Positions 1-9,340 of a stretch of DNA of 64,000 bases are shown here, in pieces. The stretch's first letter is position 1; every line of letters starts with the position of its first letter. The stretch is from Phytoactinopolyspora mesophila (GTDB lineage Bacteria > Actinomycetota > Actinomycetes > Jiangellales > Jiangellaceae), in contig NZ_WLZY01000004.1 of assembly GCF_010122465.1 (NCBI RefSeq), positions 372,001 to 436,000 on the forward strand, given 5' to 3'. The position numbers and the translations under genes were made by a program. The notes beneath the pieces are model-generated. The model did no database searches, had not been told where the DNA came from, and saw only the letters and a list, made by a program, of their open reading frames with translations.

Positions 1-165
1 TTCACCTCGATGTTCACCTGCGCCCGTACCGCGGGCTGGAGTGCGCACGTGCTCGAGCAGAAGAAGACCGGACGTCTCGTACGTCCATCCGCGGTCTATT
101 CCGGCCCTGGTGAGTCCGACCCCAGCACGGTCGACGGGTGGAACCCGGCCTGGACCGTGGACTGA
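1..165 (+). CDS. Citrate synthase, C-terminal fragment
   Basis: The frame is open from base 1 and ends with TGA at 163-165. The 54 residues visible include the typical citrate synthase tail [19 protein letters not shown], the region in which the enzyme closes its active site and ends. The enzyme condenses acetyl-CoA and oxaloacetate at the entry of the TCA cycle. The gene is cut by the window edge, so start, length and paralog cannot be given. It lies directly before serC on the same strand, an arrangement I recall from other actinobacteria. Confidence 0.8.
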   Translation, partial: FTSMFTCARTAGWSAHVLEQKKTGRLVRPSAVYSGPGESDPSTVDGWNPAWTVD

Positions 166-179
166 TCCGCGATGTTACC

Positions 180-1418
<1,239 letters not shown>

Positions 1419-1486
1419 GTGTCAGCTGATCCCGGTACGGCGTTCGCCGGGCCGGTTGGCTCATCCGAAGTGGTCCTGACGTGAAC

Positions 1487-1520
1487 AAGGCCCGGAACTC
1501 CGAGAGGAGTTCCGGGCCTT
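1487..1520 (+). terminator. Strong hairpin terminator after serC
   Basis: A perfect 14-bp inverted repeat (AAGGCCCGGAACTC, 1487-1500; GAGTTCCGGGCCTT, 1507-1520) encloses the 6-nt loop CGAGAG. It starts 69 nt after the serC stop and separates serC from the structured region that follows. Confidence 0.85.
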
Positions 1521-1531
1521 CTATGTTGAAG

Positions 1532-1689
1532 TCTCCCGCCTCACCAGAGCGAAAGTCATGGCGGAGCGGGAGAAGCTTGTAGTCAACGAACACTGCGGGG
1601 AAGCCCGGCCGCTGATGTGGAAAGCGGCCGGGCCTTACCCCGGATGCCTCCGTAAGGAGGACTTTGATCCCCCGCCGTGTTCGTTGACT
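1532..1689 (+). ncRNA. Unassigned structured RNA element (hairpin plus three-way junction)
   Basis: Three layers of pairing are visible. A hairpin pairs TCTCCCGC (1532-1539) with GCGGGAGA (1566-1573). Just after it, 1581-1600 pairs with 1670-1689 over 20 positions with one T/C mismatch. This long stem encloses two hairpins: 1603-1612 with 1624-1633 (10 bp, extended by two A-T pairs past a bulge) and CCTCC (1647-1651) with GGAGG (1656-1660) around GTAA. GTAA is a GNRA tetraloop only on the plus strand, which is why I place the RNA there. I recognise no known family. It could be a small RNA, a cis-regulator of the small gene at 1873, or a folded repeat. Confidence 0.5.
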
Positions 1690-1872
1690 CGATATTAGAG
1701 GGCAGGCACGGTCCGGCACGATCGTCCATTCGGCCAGCTTTGCCGACCACCTGGCTTATGACATTCCACTTTTCGTTTAGTCGCACGTGGCCGGATGTGG
1801 CTCGACAGTCCACGCAACTGAGCTGGACCGGGCATATGGGATGCTGATGGTCCGGTTGGCTGCGGCAGGGGG

Positions 1873-1962
1873 ATGGGTGTGAGACCGAAGACCACACGAC
1901 GTATCGTCGCAGTCGTGCTGGCCGCCATGGTGGTGGCGGTGATCGTCGCGGCGTTGCTGTGA
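1873..1962 (+). CDS. 29-residue single-span membrane peptide
   Basis: The reading frame encodes a positively charged N-terminus (MGVRPKTTRR) followed by about 18 hydrophobic residues rich in Val and Ala up to the stop codon. That is the form of a small type II or tail-anchored membrane peptide with the N-terminus inside. The purine-rich GGCAGGGGG lies just upstream of the ATG, although the spacing is short. It stands alone between the structured element and the convergent ThpR gene. Function is unknown; the call rests only on the clean positive-inside topology. Confidence 0.5.
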   Translation: MGVRPKTTRRIVAVVLAAMVVAVIVAALL

Positions 1963-1974
1963 GCTGCTCGCGTG

Positions 1975-2535
1975 TCAGGCCGGCGATGAGCCAGGGCCAA
2001 GGGGAAAGTTCTCCAGAGGTTCGTGCACGGCTTGTTGGCGATGGCTGCCGCCGAGGTGGGACCGGACCAGGGTGAGGTGGGTGGCCAGCCACGGTGGGCC
2101 GTCGTAGGTGTCGAGTGACGCTACGTAGGGACGAAGATCGCTTTGGCCCTTCGAACGAGCTACCGTGACATGGGGTCTGAACCGTCTGGGCGGGTCCCGC
2201 TCGATGCCGACCCGCCGACCCGCGGCGACCGCCGACGCGGCCAGCCGGCGCAATGGCTCGACGTCGCCGTGAACGCCGATCCAGAGCACTGCGGCGCCAA
2301 AACGTCCAGAACCACTCAACCGGAGAGTCATCGGGCGGGATCGCCCGGCGGCACGGGCGACGCGTGCGGTCAGATCCGGCACCTTCTTGTCGTCTACTTC
2401 GCCGTAAAAGGCAACAGTCACGTGCCAGTTGGCGGCGTCGGACCACCTGAGTCCGGTGTCCTTGACCGGCCGCACGTGCTCAGCCAGGTGGCGGAGAGCC
2501 GTGGCCGATGGGGTGACGGCGGCGAAAAGTCTCAT
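1975..2535 (-). CDS. thpR: RNA 2',3'-cyclic phosphodiesterase (2'-5' RNA ligase family)
   Basis: The 186-residue protein belongs to the 2H phosphoesterase superfamily, whose bacterial members open 2',3'-cyclic phosphates on RNA ends and can ligate 2'-5' bonds in vitro. It starts MRLFAAVTPSATALRHLAEH and carries both HxT motifs of the active site, NWHVTVAFYG in the N-terminal half and FRPHVTVAR in the C-terminal half. The length is typical. It is the third gene of a MarR-MFS-ThpR run, 29 nt downstream of the MFS gene, so it is probably cotranscribed. The physiological substrate of these proteins is unclear. Confidence 0.88.
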   Translation of the reverse strand: MRLFAAVTPSATALRHLAEHVRPVKDTGLRWSDAANWHVTVAFYGEVDDKKVPDLTARVARAAGRSRPMTLRLSGSGRFGAAVLWIGVHGDVEPLRRLAASAVAAGRRVGIERDPPRRFRPHVTVARSKGQSDLRPYVASLDTYDGPPWLATHLTLVRSHLGGSHRQQAVHEPLENFPLGPGSSPA

Positions 2536-2564
2536 CGGCTACCCGTTTACCATGCGCCGCGGGG

Positions 2565-3890
2565 TCAGGCGGCCTGCGGGCCGGCGTCGGCGTCTGGGTC
2601 CGATTTGAGCCGGCGGCCCGGTCGCTTCGGCAGGTCCACGACCGTCAGGCCCGGCCGCGGACGGAATCGTGGCCGGACCACGATGCCGCTCTTCGGTGCG
2701 ATGTAGAGGAGCGCAACCATCGCGAACACGATGGTGAGCACGCCGCCGCCGATAAACGACCATTGGGCGCCGAAGGCGTCGGCCACCCCGCCCACTACCG
2801 GCGCACCAACCGGCTTTCCGCCCATGAGGATCATCATGTAGAGCGCCAGGACCCGGCCGCGGACATTCTGCGGCACTGTGGTCTGGACATAGGTGTTGGC
2901 CGAGACCAGGACCGTCATGGTGATGAGGCCCAGCGGGACCAGGGCGATCGCGAAGAGCACATAGGTTGGCATGAGGGCAGCCACGATCTGAAGCGCCCCG
3001 AAGACCACGGCTCCGCCGACGATCAGGCGTCGTCGTGGATATTTGCGGCGGGCCGCGAGGAGCGCTCCGGAGAGTGTGCCGATGGCCAGGATCGATCCGA
3101 GGATGCCGTATTCGCCGGCGCCTTTGCCGTACACCTCGGTGGCCATCAGTGCCATGGTCAACTCGAAGTTCATTCCGAAGGTGCCGAGGCCGAAGATGAT
3201 CAGCATGACCATCAACAGGTCGGGGCGACCGCGTACGTACGTGACGCTCGCGCGCAACCTGTTCAGTGCCGATCCGCCGGCGTCTTGGTCGCTCGGCGCG
3301 ACGACTGGGCGGTAGCGAAGAATGATCAGCGCGATGATCGGCGAGGCGAACGTCACCGCATTGATGACGAAGACCCAGCCGGTGCCGATGGCGTGGATCA
3401 GGAGTCCGGCCAAGGCCGGGCCGATGAGCCTGGCGGCATTGAACGACGTGCTGTTCAGCGCGATGGCGTTCGGTAGGTCTTCCGGGCCTACCAGCTCGGA
3501 GACGAATGCCTGCCGGGCAGGGTTGTCGAGGGCTTTGCCGGCCCCGAGTAGGAAGGCCAGCACGTATACGTGCCAGATCTGGGCCACTCCGGCGAGGGTG
3601 AGAACCCCGAGCACCAGGCCGACGACACCCAGGAAGCCGTTGGTGAAGATCAGCAGTTTGCGCTTGGGCAACCGGTCGGCGAGCAGGCCGCCGAACGGTG
3701 CCACGAGAAGGAAAGGCACGAACTGCAGGCCCAGCGTGACGCCCGTGGCGCGCGCGCCGCCGTCGAGAACGACGAGAACCAGCCAGAGCTGGGTGATCTG
3801 CTGCATCCACGTCCCGATGTTGGAGACGAGCATGCTGGACCAGTAGAGACGGAAATCGCGATGTCGGAGGGAACGGAAAGTAGATCTCAC
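2565..3890 (-). CDS. MFS efflux transporter
   Basis: The 441-residue membrane protein has about 12 hydrophobic segments and the EntS/MFS_3-type opening FRSLRHRDFRLYWSS...SNIGTWMQ. The cytoplasmic-loop signature GGLLADRLPKRK appears after the second helix, around residue 70. It probably exports a small hydrophobic compound or drug by proton antiport. I start at the GTG at 3890 rather than at a longer in-frame start at 3980, because this GTG overlaps the stop codon of the MarR gene (GTGA) and the family begins with the RSLRHRDFR segment. Pairing with MarR suggests repression lifted by a transported ligand. The substrate cannot be read from sequence. Confidence 0.85.
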   Translation of the reverse strand: MRSTFRSLRHRDFRLYWSSMLVSNIGTWMQQITQLWLVLVVLDGGARATGVTLGLQFVPFLLVAPFGGLLADRLPKRKLLIFTNGFLGVVGLVLGVLTLAGVAQIWHVYVLAFLLGAGKALDNPARQAFVSELVGPEDLPNAIALNSTSFNAARLIGPALAGLLIHAIGTGWVFVINAVTFASPIIALIILRYRPVVAPSDQDAGGSALNRLRASVTYVRGRPDLLMVMLIIFGLGTFGMNFELTMALMATEVYGKGAGEYGILGSILAIGTLSGALLAARRKYPRRRLIVGGAVVFGALQIVAALMPTYVLFAIALVPLGLITMTVLVSANTYVQTTVPQNVRGRVLALYMMILMGGKPVGAPVVGGVADAFGAQWSFIGGGVLTIVFAMVALLYIAPKSGIVVRPRFRPRPGLTVVDLPKRPGRRLKSDPDADAGPQAA

Positions 3891-4366
3891 GAGCGGGTCA
3901 ATTTCTCGAGTATGGGCAGAACGTCGCGCAGTTGCCGCTGCTCTTCGCGGGTGAGTCCCCGGAGCTGATGCGTGAGCCAAGCGTCGCGGCGTTTACGATC
4001 GGCCGCGGTGCGGCCCTGGCCGGCTTCGGTGATCCGGACGACAGCGAGGCGGCGATCTACCGGATGCGGCTCTCGGACGACGAGTCCCAGCTCTTCAAGC
4101 GCGGAAACGGTCCTGGTCATGGATGGTGGCCGGACGCGCTCGCGGGCGGCGAGTTCACCGACTGGCAACGGGCCCTGGCGTTCGAGGACGCCCAGCGCGG
4201 AGAGCTGATTGAGGCTGAGCGAGTCGTCTTCGCGTTCGTTGCGGATTCGCCGGTTGAGCCGTCCGATGGCTATCCGCAACGAGCTCGCTAGCCCGGCTTG
4301 GGTACGGGGCTGCAGTGCCTTGGACGTATCCGAGGCGGACGCGGAGGCACGATTCGAAGCTGACAC
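3887..4366 (-). CDS. MarR-family transcriptional regulator
   Basis: The product (159 residues from GTG at 4366) has the winged-helix MarR fold: a helix-rich N-terminus, the recognition region LNQLSALGVLERQGPLPVGE and ERVRPPSMTRTVSALEELG, then the wing PHPVDRRLAVVRITEAG. Dimeric MarR proteins usually repress their own operon, here this gene plus the overlapping MFS exporter and thpR. An ATG two codons upstream (4372) is possible but would lie inside the spacing between the -10 box and the transcript start. The box TATAGT, 7 nt before GTG, favours a leaderless GTG start. Confidence 0.87.
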   Translation of the reverse strand: MSASNRASASASDTSKALQPRTQAGLASSLRIAIGRLNRRIRNEREDDSLSLNQLSALGVLERQGPLPVGELAARERVRPPSMTRTVSALEELGLVVREPHPVDRRLAVVRITEAGQGRTAADRKRRDAWLTHQLRGLTREEQRQLRDVLPILEKLTRS

Positions 4367-4373
4367 TTTCATT

Positions 4374-4379
4374 ACTATA
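4374..4379 (-). promoter_or_regulatory. -10 box for the leaderless marR operon
   Basis: On the minus strand TATAGT is followed by 7 nt and then GTG. The AT-rich stretch around it contains direct copies of TAATG, at the place where an autoregulating MarR dimer would be expected to bind. No good -35 box was seen. Confidence 0.5.
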
Positions 4380-4503
4380 ACTCATTACCCTTGCTAAGGG
4401 CCAGTCGCATTTAGTCCTTACACTCCTGACCGGGGCGGCCGCAGGACGATGCGGTTCCAGCGCTGACGGCCCCTCGCCGGCGTCGAAGGCTCGGTGAATC
4501 GTC

Positions 4504-7500
4504 ATGATGTGCCACGATGGACAGGTGGTCCTCGTAGCTGGCACCTCGACGGCGACGGGTGATGCTCCCCGTATCCGGCTATTGGGGGAGGTGCAGGTCG
4601 TCCCCGAAGCCGGACAAGATCCGGCACCTGTCCGGGGGTTGCCGGCGCTGCTTTTGTGCGTGCTCTCCCTGCATCTGAACCAGGTGTTGTCCCCCGACCG
4701 CCTGGCCGACGCACTGTGGGGTGAGGACCAGCCCCAGAACCCGAGCAATGCCTTGCACCGGCTGGTCGTCCGGCTGCGCCGCCTGTTGCCGGCGGACCTC
4801 GCCGCTCACCTGGTCACCCAGCGGCCCGGTTACATACTGCGGGTCCCGCGGGCTGAACTCGACATCGAGTGCTTCCCGGACCTCGTCGACGACGGCCGGC
4901 GTTTGGTGGACGAGGGCGCGCCCGCGTTGGCGAAGGTGAAGCTCGCCACCGCGCGGGCCTTGCTCCGAGGTGAGCCGTTCGGAGGCAGGACCGACCCGGC
5001 TCTACGCGTCGATGCGGCGCGGATTCACGAGCTGGCGCTGGTGGCGGAGGAAGCGGCTGCCGACGCCGCGCTCGCGCTGGGCGATCACCACGGCGCGCTC
5101 ACTCGTCTCGAACCCCTACACGCCCGTCACCCCCTGCGTGAGCGCTTCGCGGAGCAACTGATGCTGGCGCGCTACCGGGCCGGACAGCAGAGCGCGGCAC
5201 TGGAGGTCTACCGGACCACTCGTTCGGCGCTGGTCACCGAGCTCGGCGTCGAACCGGGCCCAGGCCTCGAAGCGCTGAACGCGGCGATTCTCAACCATGA
5301 CCCCTCGCTGGTGCCGGCACCAGCCGGTGCGCCCCGCCCCGGGCCATCATCCGCCTCGGGCGACGGCCCGGGTGTACTGCCGCTGCTTGGTCGTGAAGAA
5401 CTGCTCGAGGCGCTGCACGAAGCCCGGCGGCTCGCGAACGGCGGACGGCAGGTGCTCGTCATCCTCACCGGTGACGCCGGCAGCGGGCGCAGCCGGCTGC
5501 TGTCAGAGTTCGCGGCCATGCTGCCCGACCGGGAGGTGACTCTGACCACGGCACACGAGACGGACCATACGGATCCGGGCGGCTTGTTCCGCCGGCTGAC
5601 CGAGGGCGCCAGCCGACGACGCGTGGTGATTCTCGACGATGCGACGGCGGCCGATCCCACGTCACTGACCCAGCTGGCCTGTGCGCATGCCGCCGGCGAC
5701 GGCAACCTCATGGTGTGGGCGCACCGGAGCGTGGTGGGTCTGCCTCCGCAGCCGCTGCACCGCCTGACCCAGGGCGCGGCGGCTTCGGGCGAGGTGGTGC
5801 GGATGTACGTGCCACGCCTGACGACGGCCCAGGTGGCCGAGGCGTTCGTTGATGACACCGACATGGCTGTGGTGCGTTCCCTCGTCGAGGCTTCGGACGG
5901 GGTGGCACGCGAGCTCGAGCGGCTGGTCGCCCGGCTGGTGGCTGAATGGACACTCGACGTACGGGATCAACGGCTGGCGGTCGTCCGGGCGCTCCCTCCC
6001 CTGGCGCAACTGGACACAGGGTCGATGCCCGAAATCTGTGATCGAGAGGTCGCTGACGTCCTGGCTGTGGCGGGACGCCCGGTTCCCGTCCACGTGCTGG
6101 CGGCGGCCCTGCAACTGAACAGCGCCGATGTGGTCGAGCGGGTCCGGCCGATGATCAACGAGGGCACGGTGCGTGAAGATCCGCGCGGTCTGATGCTGGG
6201 CGGAGGGCTCGACGTCGGCCGCATCGTGGCGAGGCTCGGCGAGATGCGAAAGGCCGCGCTGCTGTCCCAGCTGGCCGACGGCTGGGTCCACGTGGGTCTC
6301 GAACGCGCGGACGCCGGTGCGGTCGGCGGGTACTACCTCAGCGCGGGACGCCCCGGGCAAGCCAGGCCGTTGCTGGCTGACGCCGGTATCCGGGCAGCGG
6401 CCCGCGAGGCCTATCACGAAGCCCTGCCACTGGTGGAAGCCGCGCTCGGCACCGGCCCGCCCGCCCATGGCGACGACGGAAACCAGGGACGGCTCCTGCT
6501 CGCGCGTGCCGAGGGCCGGGTGTTCACCGGGCCTCTCGACGCGGCGCTGACGGACGCGCTGACCGCGATCGGCCTGCTCAATGGTGCCGACCGGCAGCGC
6601 GCCCGGGTGGTGTCCGCCGAAGTCGCCATGAGCCTGCGCCGCCATGAAGTGATCGACGACCTCGTGCGTGCCGCCCGTACCGACGCCGGCGGGAGCCATG
6701 ACGGCCACCTGGGTGAGCTGCTGTCGATCCACGCGAACGTCCACACGGACCGGGGTGATCACAACTTCGCGGACGCGGAGATCCGGGCCGCGCTCGAGCA
6801 CGTTGACCGAACGGATGACGTGCGAGCACGCGCCCACACCTACCTGAATGCCGGCTGGATAGCGTTGGAACGCGGCGAGGCCACTACGGCATTGCGGCGG
6901 CTGACGACGGCTCTGAACACCGGGCGCCTGGCCGGCACCGACCATGAGGTCAATGCACGTCTCTTCCTGGCCCGGGCGCAGTTTCTCACCGGTGAGGTCG
7001 GCGAGGCCGTGACGAACCATCGCCGCGCCGCCTTCCGTGTCGAGACCGAGGGTATGACCGGTATGGCGGCCCTCGCCCGTGGCACCCTGGCCGCGGGCCT
7101 TCTCGTCATCGGTCGTTTCGACGACGCTCTGGTCGCCGCGGACGAGATGCTGAGGCTGGCCCCGCATGCCTCGCCGATACACGAGATCGCCGCCCGGACC
7201 CGCCGTGCCCAGGCCCTGGCCGGATCCGGCAAGACGGATGAGGCGACCGGGGAGATCGAGGACGCGCTCGCGTTGTGCCCAGCCAAGGCCGAGCGGCTCA
7301 GACTGTCGGTCACCGCCGTCGCGGCCCAGGTGGCGGCCGCGTCGTCGACGCCGTGGTCCAGCACCGCCCTGGATGAGCTGGCCGCTCGCCTCGACGCCGC
7401 CTGCCGTCCGCTCAGCGTCGTCGAGATACTCACGGTCTCGGCTGCCACCGGCGGTGGCTCGGGGCCCGCCGAGCGGGCCGTGCGATCGGCCCTCGACCTG

Positions 7501-7674
7501 GGGGTGCCGATGCACGCGGCCCGGGCTGCCGAAGCCGGAAGCATCTGGTCCGGCGAACTGGGCGCCGCCGTGAGCGCGGGGATCCGAGCGATGCGCACCC
7601 AGGTGCCGCCGCGTTGGCGGGCGGACTGGGAGCGTCTGCCCGAGGTCTCCTCCGCGATGGCTCATTGCGCGTGA
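4504..7674 (+). CDS. SARP-type regulator with BTAD, ATPase and TPR-like domains
   Basis: The 1056-residue protein has the architecture of large AfsR-like regulators. Residues about 20-105 form an OmpR-type winged-helix DNA-binding domain (RIRLLGEVQVV...LADALWGE...LRRLLP...GYILRV). A bacterial transcriptional activation domain follows to about 260 (ELDIECFPDLVDDGRRL...AALEVYRTTRSALVTELG). Then comes a STAND/AAA-type ATPase with Walker A GDAGSGRS near residue 322 and Walker B-like RRVVILDDATAAD. The rest is TPR-like helical repeat. It probably activates transcription after nucleotide binding. No biosynthetic cluster adjoins it, so its targets are unknown. ATG at 4504 or 4507 is arbitrary; no clear ribosome binding site is visible. 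Its end overlaps the convergent VWA gene by 13 bp. Confidence 0.85.
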   Translation: MMCHDGQVVLVAGTSTATGDAPRIRLLGEVQVVPEAGQDPAPVRGLPALLLCVLSLHLNQVLSPDRLADALWGEDQPQNPSNALHRLVVRLRRLLPADLAAHLVTQRPGYILRVPRAELDIECFPDLVDDGRRLVDEGAPALAKVKLATARALLRGEPFGGRTDPALRVDAARIHELALVAEEAAADAALALGDHHGALTRLEPLHARHPLRERFAEQLMLARYRAGQQSAALEVYRTTRSALVTELGVEPGPGLEALNAAILNHDPSLVPAPAGAPRPGPSSASGDGPGVLPLLGREELLEALHEARRLANGGRQVLVILTGDAGSGRSRLLSEFAAMLPDREVTLTTAHETDHTDPGGLFRRLTEGASRRRVVILDDATAADPTSLTQLACAHAAGDGNLMVWAHRSVVGLPPQPLHRLTQGAAASGEVVRMYVPRLTTAQVAEAFVDDTDMAVVRSLVEASDGVARELERLVARLVAEWTLDVRDQRLAVVRALPPLAQLDTGSMPEICDREVADVLAVAGRPVPVHVLAAALQLNSADVVERVRPMINEGTVREDPRGLMLGGGLDVGRIVARLGEMRKAALLSQLADGWVHVGLERADAGAVGGYYLSAGRPGQARPLLADAGIRAAAREAYHEALPLVEAALGTGPPAHGDDGNQGRLLLARAEGRVFTGPLDAALTDALTAIGLLNGADRQRARVVSAEVAMSLRRHEVIDDLVRAARTDAGGSHDGHLGELLSIHANVHTDRGDHNFADAEIRAALEHVDRTDDVRARAHTYLNAGWIALERGEATTALRRLTTALNTGRLAGTDHEVNARLFLARAQFLTGEVGEAVTNHRRAAFRVETEGMTGMAALARGTLAAGLLVIGRFDDALVAADEMLRLAPHASPIHEIAARTRRAQALAGSGKTDEATGEIEDALALCPAKAERLRLSVTAVAAQVAAASSTPWSSTALDELAARLDAACRPLSVVEILTVSAATGGGSGPAERAVRSALDLGVPMHAARAAEAGSIWSGELGAAVSAGIRAMRTQVPPRWRADWERLPEVSSAMAHCA

Positions 7675-9014
7675 GGACGGCGTAGCACCACGGCCAGCAC
7701 GATTCCCAAGGCGAGGACGACGACGAGCAGTACCGCTGCCACGATCATCCACACGTCGGTCCCGTCAGAACTCTCGGCCGCGACCGTGTCGGTCTCGGTG
7801 TCGGCCGGAACCTCGGCCACCTCTTCGGTGGGTTCTCCGAGCGGTTCGGCGGCTTCGGTCGGAGCCTCGGTGGGATCCGCCGGCTGCGGCGCAGGCTCCC
7901 CGTCGACGTGGATGGTGATCTCGTAGGCGACTTCGTCGTCCGGTCCCAGTGAGTAGTCGACGATCTCGACGTAGTAGGTGCCGGGGCCTTCGAGGTTGCT
8001 GTACGCCGACACGGAGTGAACCGTGGGCGTCTCACCGGCTCTGAAGTACTCGCTCGAGTGGGGTGTCGACGTACCGTCCCGGTTGTGCAGTTTGATCTCC
8101 GCGCTGCCCTCGCTTCGCCGGGTTCCGCCGAGCTGGATAATCTCGACCGCCCGGAACGCCTGCCCTTCGGCGAGGTCGTAGGCATACCAGCGCCCCTCGT
8201 TCTGCACCACGCTGTCGGCGTAGGGCGTCCCGAGCTCCAGGACGGGCGCGTCACGATGGATCGCGGCCCCCTGGACGGGCTGCGCCGTGGACTCGTACCC
8301 CTGCGCGGCACGGGCTGACAGTGCTGTCATCGCGGTCGCCAGTTCCGCGGCGTCGTCCGCCTCGCGGTACTCCCCACCGGTGGCATCGGCGATGCACTGC
8401 AGGTCCTGGACCGCCTCCGGCTCGTCGTCGAGGGCGAAGCCGACCGTCTGCACCGTCACGTCGATGCCGTCGGCGATCAGCTCCTTGGCGACTTCGCAGG
8501 GAGGCGGTGGCCCACAGGTATCTAGACCGTCCGATACGAGGACGATTGTCCGCTCCCCCGTGGCGGGCAGGTCGTCGGCCGCTTGCCGCAGCGACTCCGA
8601 TATCGGGGTGAAGCCGCGCGCCTCGATCCCGTCGATGGCCTCGGCCAGGCCGGTCCGGTCCAGCGGGCCGACCGGCACCACGAGTTCGGTGTCCGTACAG
8701 CCGATCTCCCGGTCCGTGTCGTCCTCGTTGGCGCCGAAGACTCGGAGGCCCACCGAGAGGTCATCGGGCAGGGCGCCGACGACGTCGTGCAGGGCGCTGC
8801 GAGCCGCGTCCATCCGGTTACCCTCGGCGACGTCTCTCTTCAGCATGGAGCTGGACGCATCCATGATGAGCAACAACGACGGCTCAGCATCCTGATCCGT
8901 CTGGGGCACCGCCGCGCTCGGTATCGCCCAGCCTGCCGCCAATGTCGCCAGCAATGCAATCGGCAGCGTGCGGATCAGCTGCGCGCCGAGCCGCCGCAGG
9001 CTTGTTCCACTCAT
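7662..9014 (-). CDS. Secreted, membrane-anchored von Willebrand factor A domain protein
   Basis: The 450-residue protein has an N-terminal signal sequence (hydrophobic segment about residues 15-35, IPSAAVP cleavage region). A VWA domain follows with the MIDAS metal site DASSSM at residue 52 and the strand IVLVSDGLDTCGPPPP. A middle region, roughly 260-380, looks like a beta-rich secreted pre-peptidase-like domain. After a Thr/Pro/Glu-rich linker, a transmembrane helix (WMIVAAVLLVVVLALGIVL) with a short basic tail anchors it. It should be exposed outside the cell, binding a divalent cation and a protein or wall partner. I start at ATG 9014, where the signal peptide begins. The longer in-frame start at 9131 would lie inside the inserted element upstream. 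Confidence 0.85.
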   Translation of the reverse strand: MSGTSLRRLGAQLIRTLPIALLATLAAGWAIPSAAVPQTDQDAEPSLLLIMDASSSMLKRDVAEGNRMDAARSALHDVVGALPDDLSVGLRVFGANEDDTDREIGCTDTELVVPVGPLDRTGLAEAIDGIEARGFTPISESLRQAADDLPATGERTIVLVSDGLDTCGPPPPCEVAKELIADGIDVTVQTVGFALDDEPEAVQDLQCIADATGGEYREADDAAELATAMTALSARAAQGYESTAQPVQGAAIHRDAPVLELGTPYADSVVQNEGRWYAYDLAEGQAFRAVEIIQLGGTRRSEGSAEIKLHNRDGTSTPHSSEYFRAGETPTVHSVSAYSNLEGPGTYYVEIVDYSLGPDDEVAYEITIHVDGEPAPQPADPTEAPTEAAEPLGEPTEEVAEVPADTETDTVAAESSDGTDVWMIVAAVLLVVVLALGIVLAVVLRRPHAQ

Positions 9015-9046
9015 GGTGATCGTGGTCCCTCGTGTGGTGGTGGTTA

Positions 9047-9215
9047 GAGGCCGCGCAGAATGGGAGTCGCCTGGCTCGCCGGGCATGCCAGCTGTCCGAG
9101 AATGGAAGGCGTTGATCGTCAGTCGTCGCACAAACCCAGTGCGACTCCTTCCTCCGCCTTGCCATCCAGGCGCCCGACCCCGCTCGCTGTCAGGCGCCCC
9201 ATTCTGCGCGGCCTC
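9047..9215. mobile_element. 169-bp MITE-like element with 18-bp terminal inverted repeats
   Basis: Perfect terminal inverted repeats GAGGCCGCGCAGAATGGG (9047-9064) and its reverse complement (9198-9215) bound 133 bp without a gene. A 3-bp direct repeat TTA flanks both sides (9044-9046 and 9216-9218), as expected of a target-site duplication. GAG termini with a TNA target fit the IS1031 subgroup of the IS5 family. The element sits 32 bp upstream of the VWA gene start, probably within its promoter or leader. Confidence 0.7.
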
Positions 9216-9340
9216 TTAGAACATCCTCACGATGGACTGTGGACCTGTCACGAACCTGACATCGTCTTGTGGAGGTGCTCGCCGCCGGCGCGGAATGCGC
9301 GGCTGGAGCGGTGGTTCCGGACGGCTGGGGAACTGCCCGC

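Noticed and set aside
1581-1689. Structured element as a MITE or integron attC site
   Set aside because: No target-site duplication flanks it, the right end does not fit the attC core GTTRRRY, and no integrase or transposase is near.
1677-1848. Frame starting at GTG 1677 at the 3' end of the structured element
   Set aside because: The peptide has no recognisable composition or domain, and its start lies inside a base-paired stem.
5662-7752. A 696-codon open frame opposite the SARP gene
   Set aside because: Composition is that of an antisense shadow (rich in Arg, Gly, His, Gln) and it overlaps a gene with recognisable domains over its whole length.
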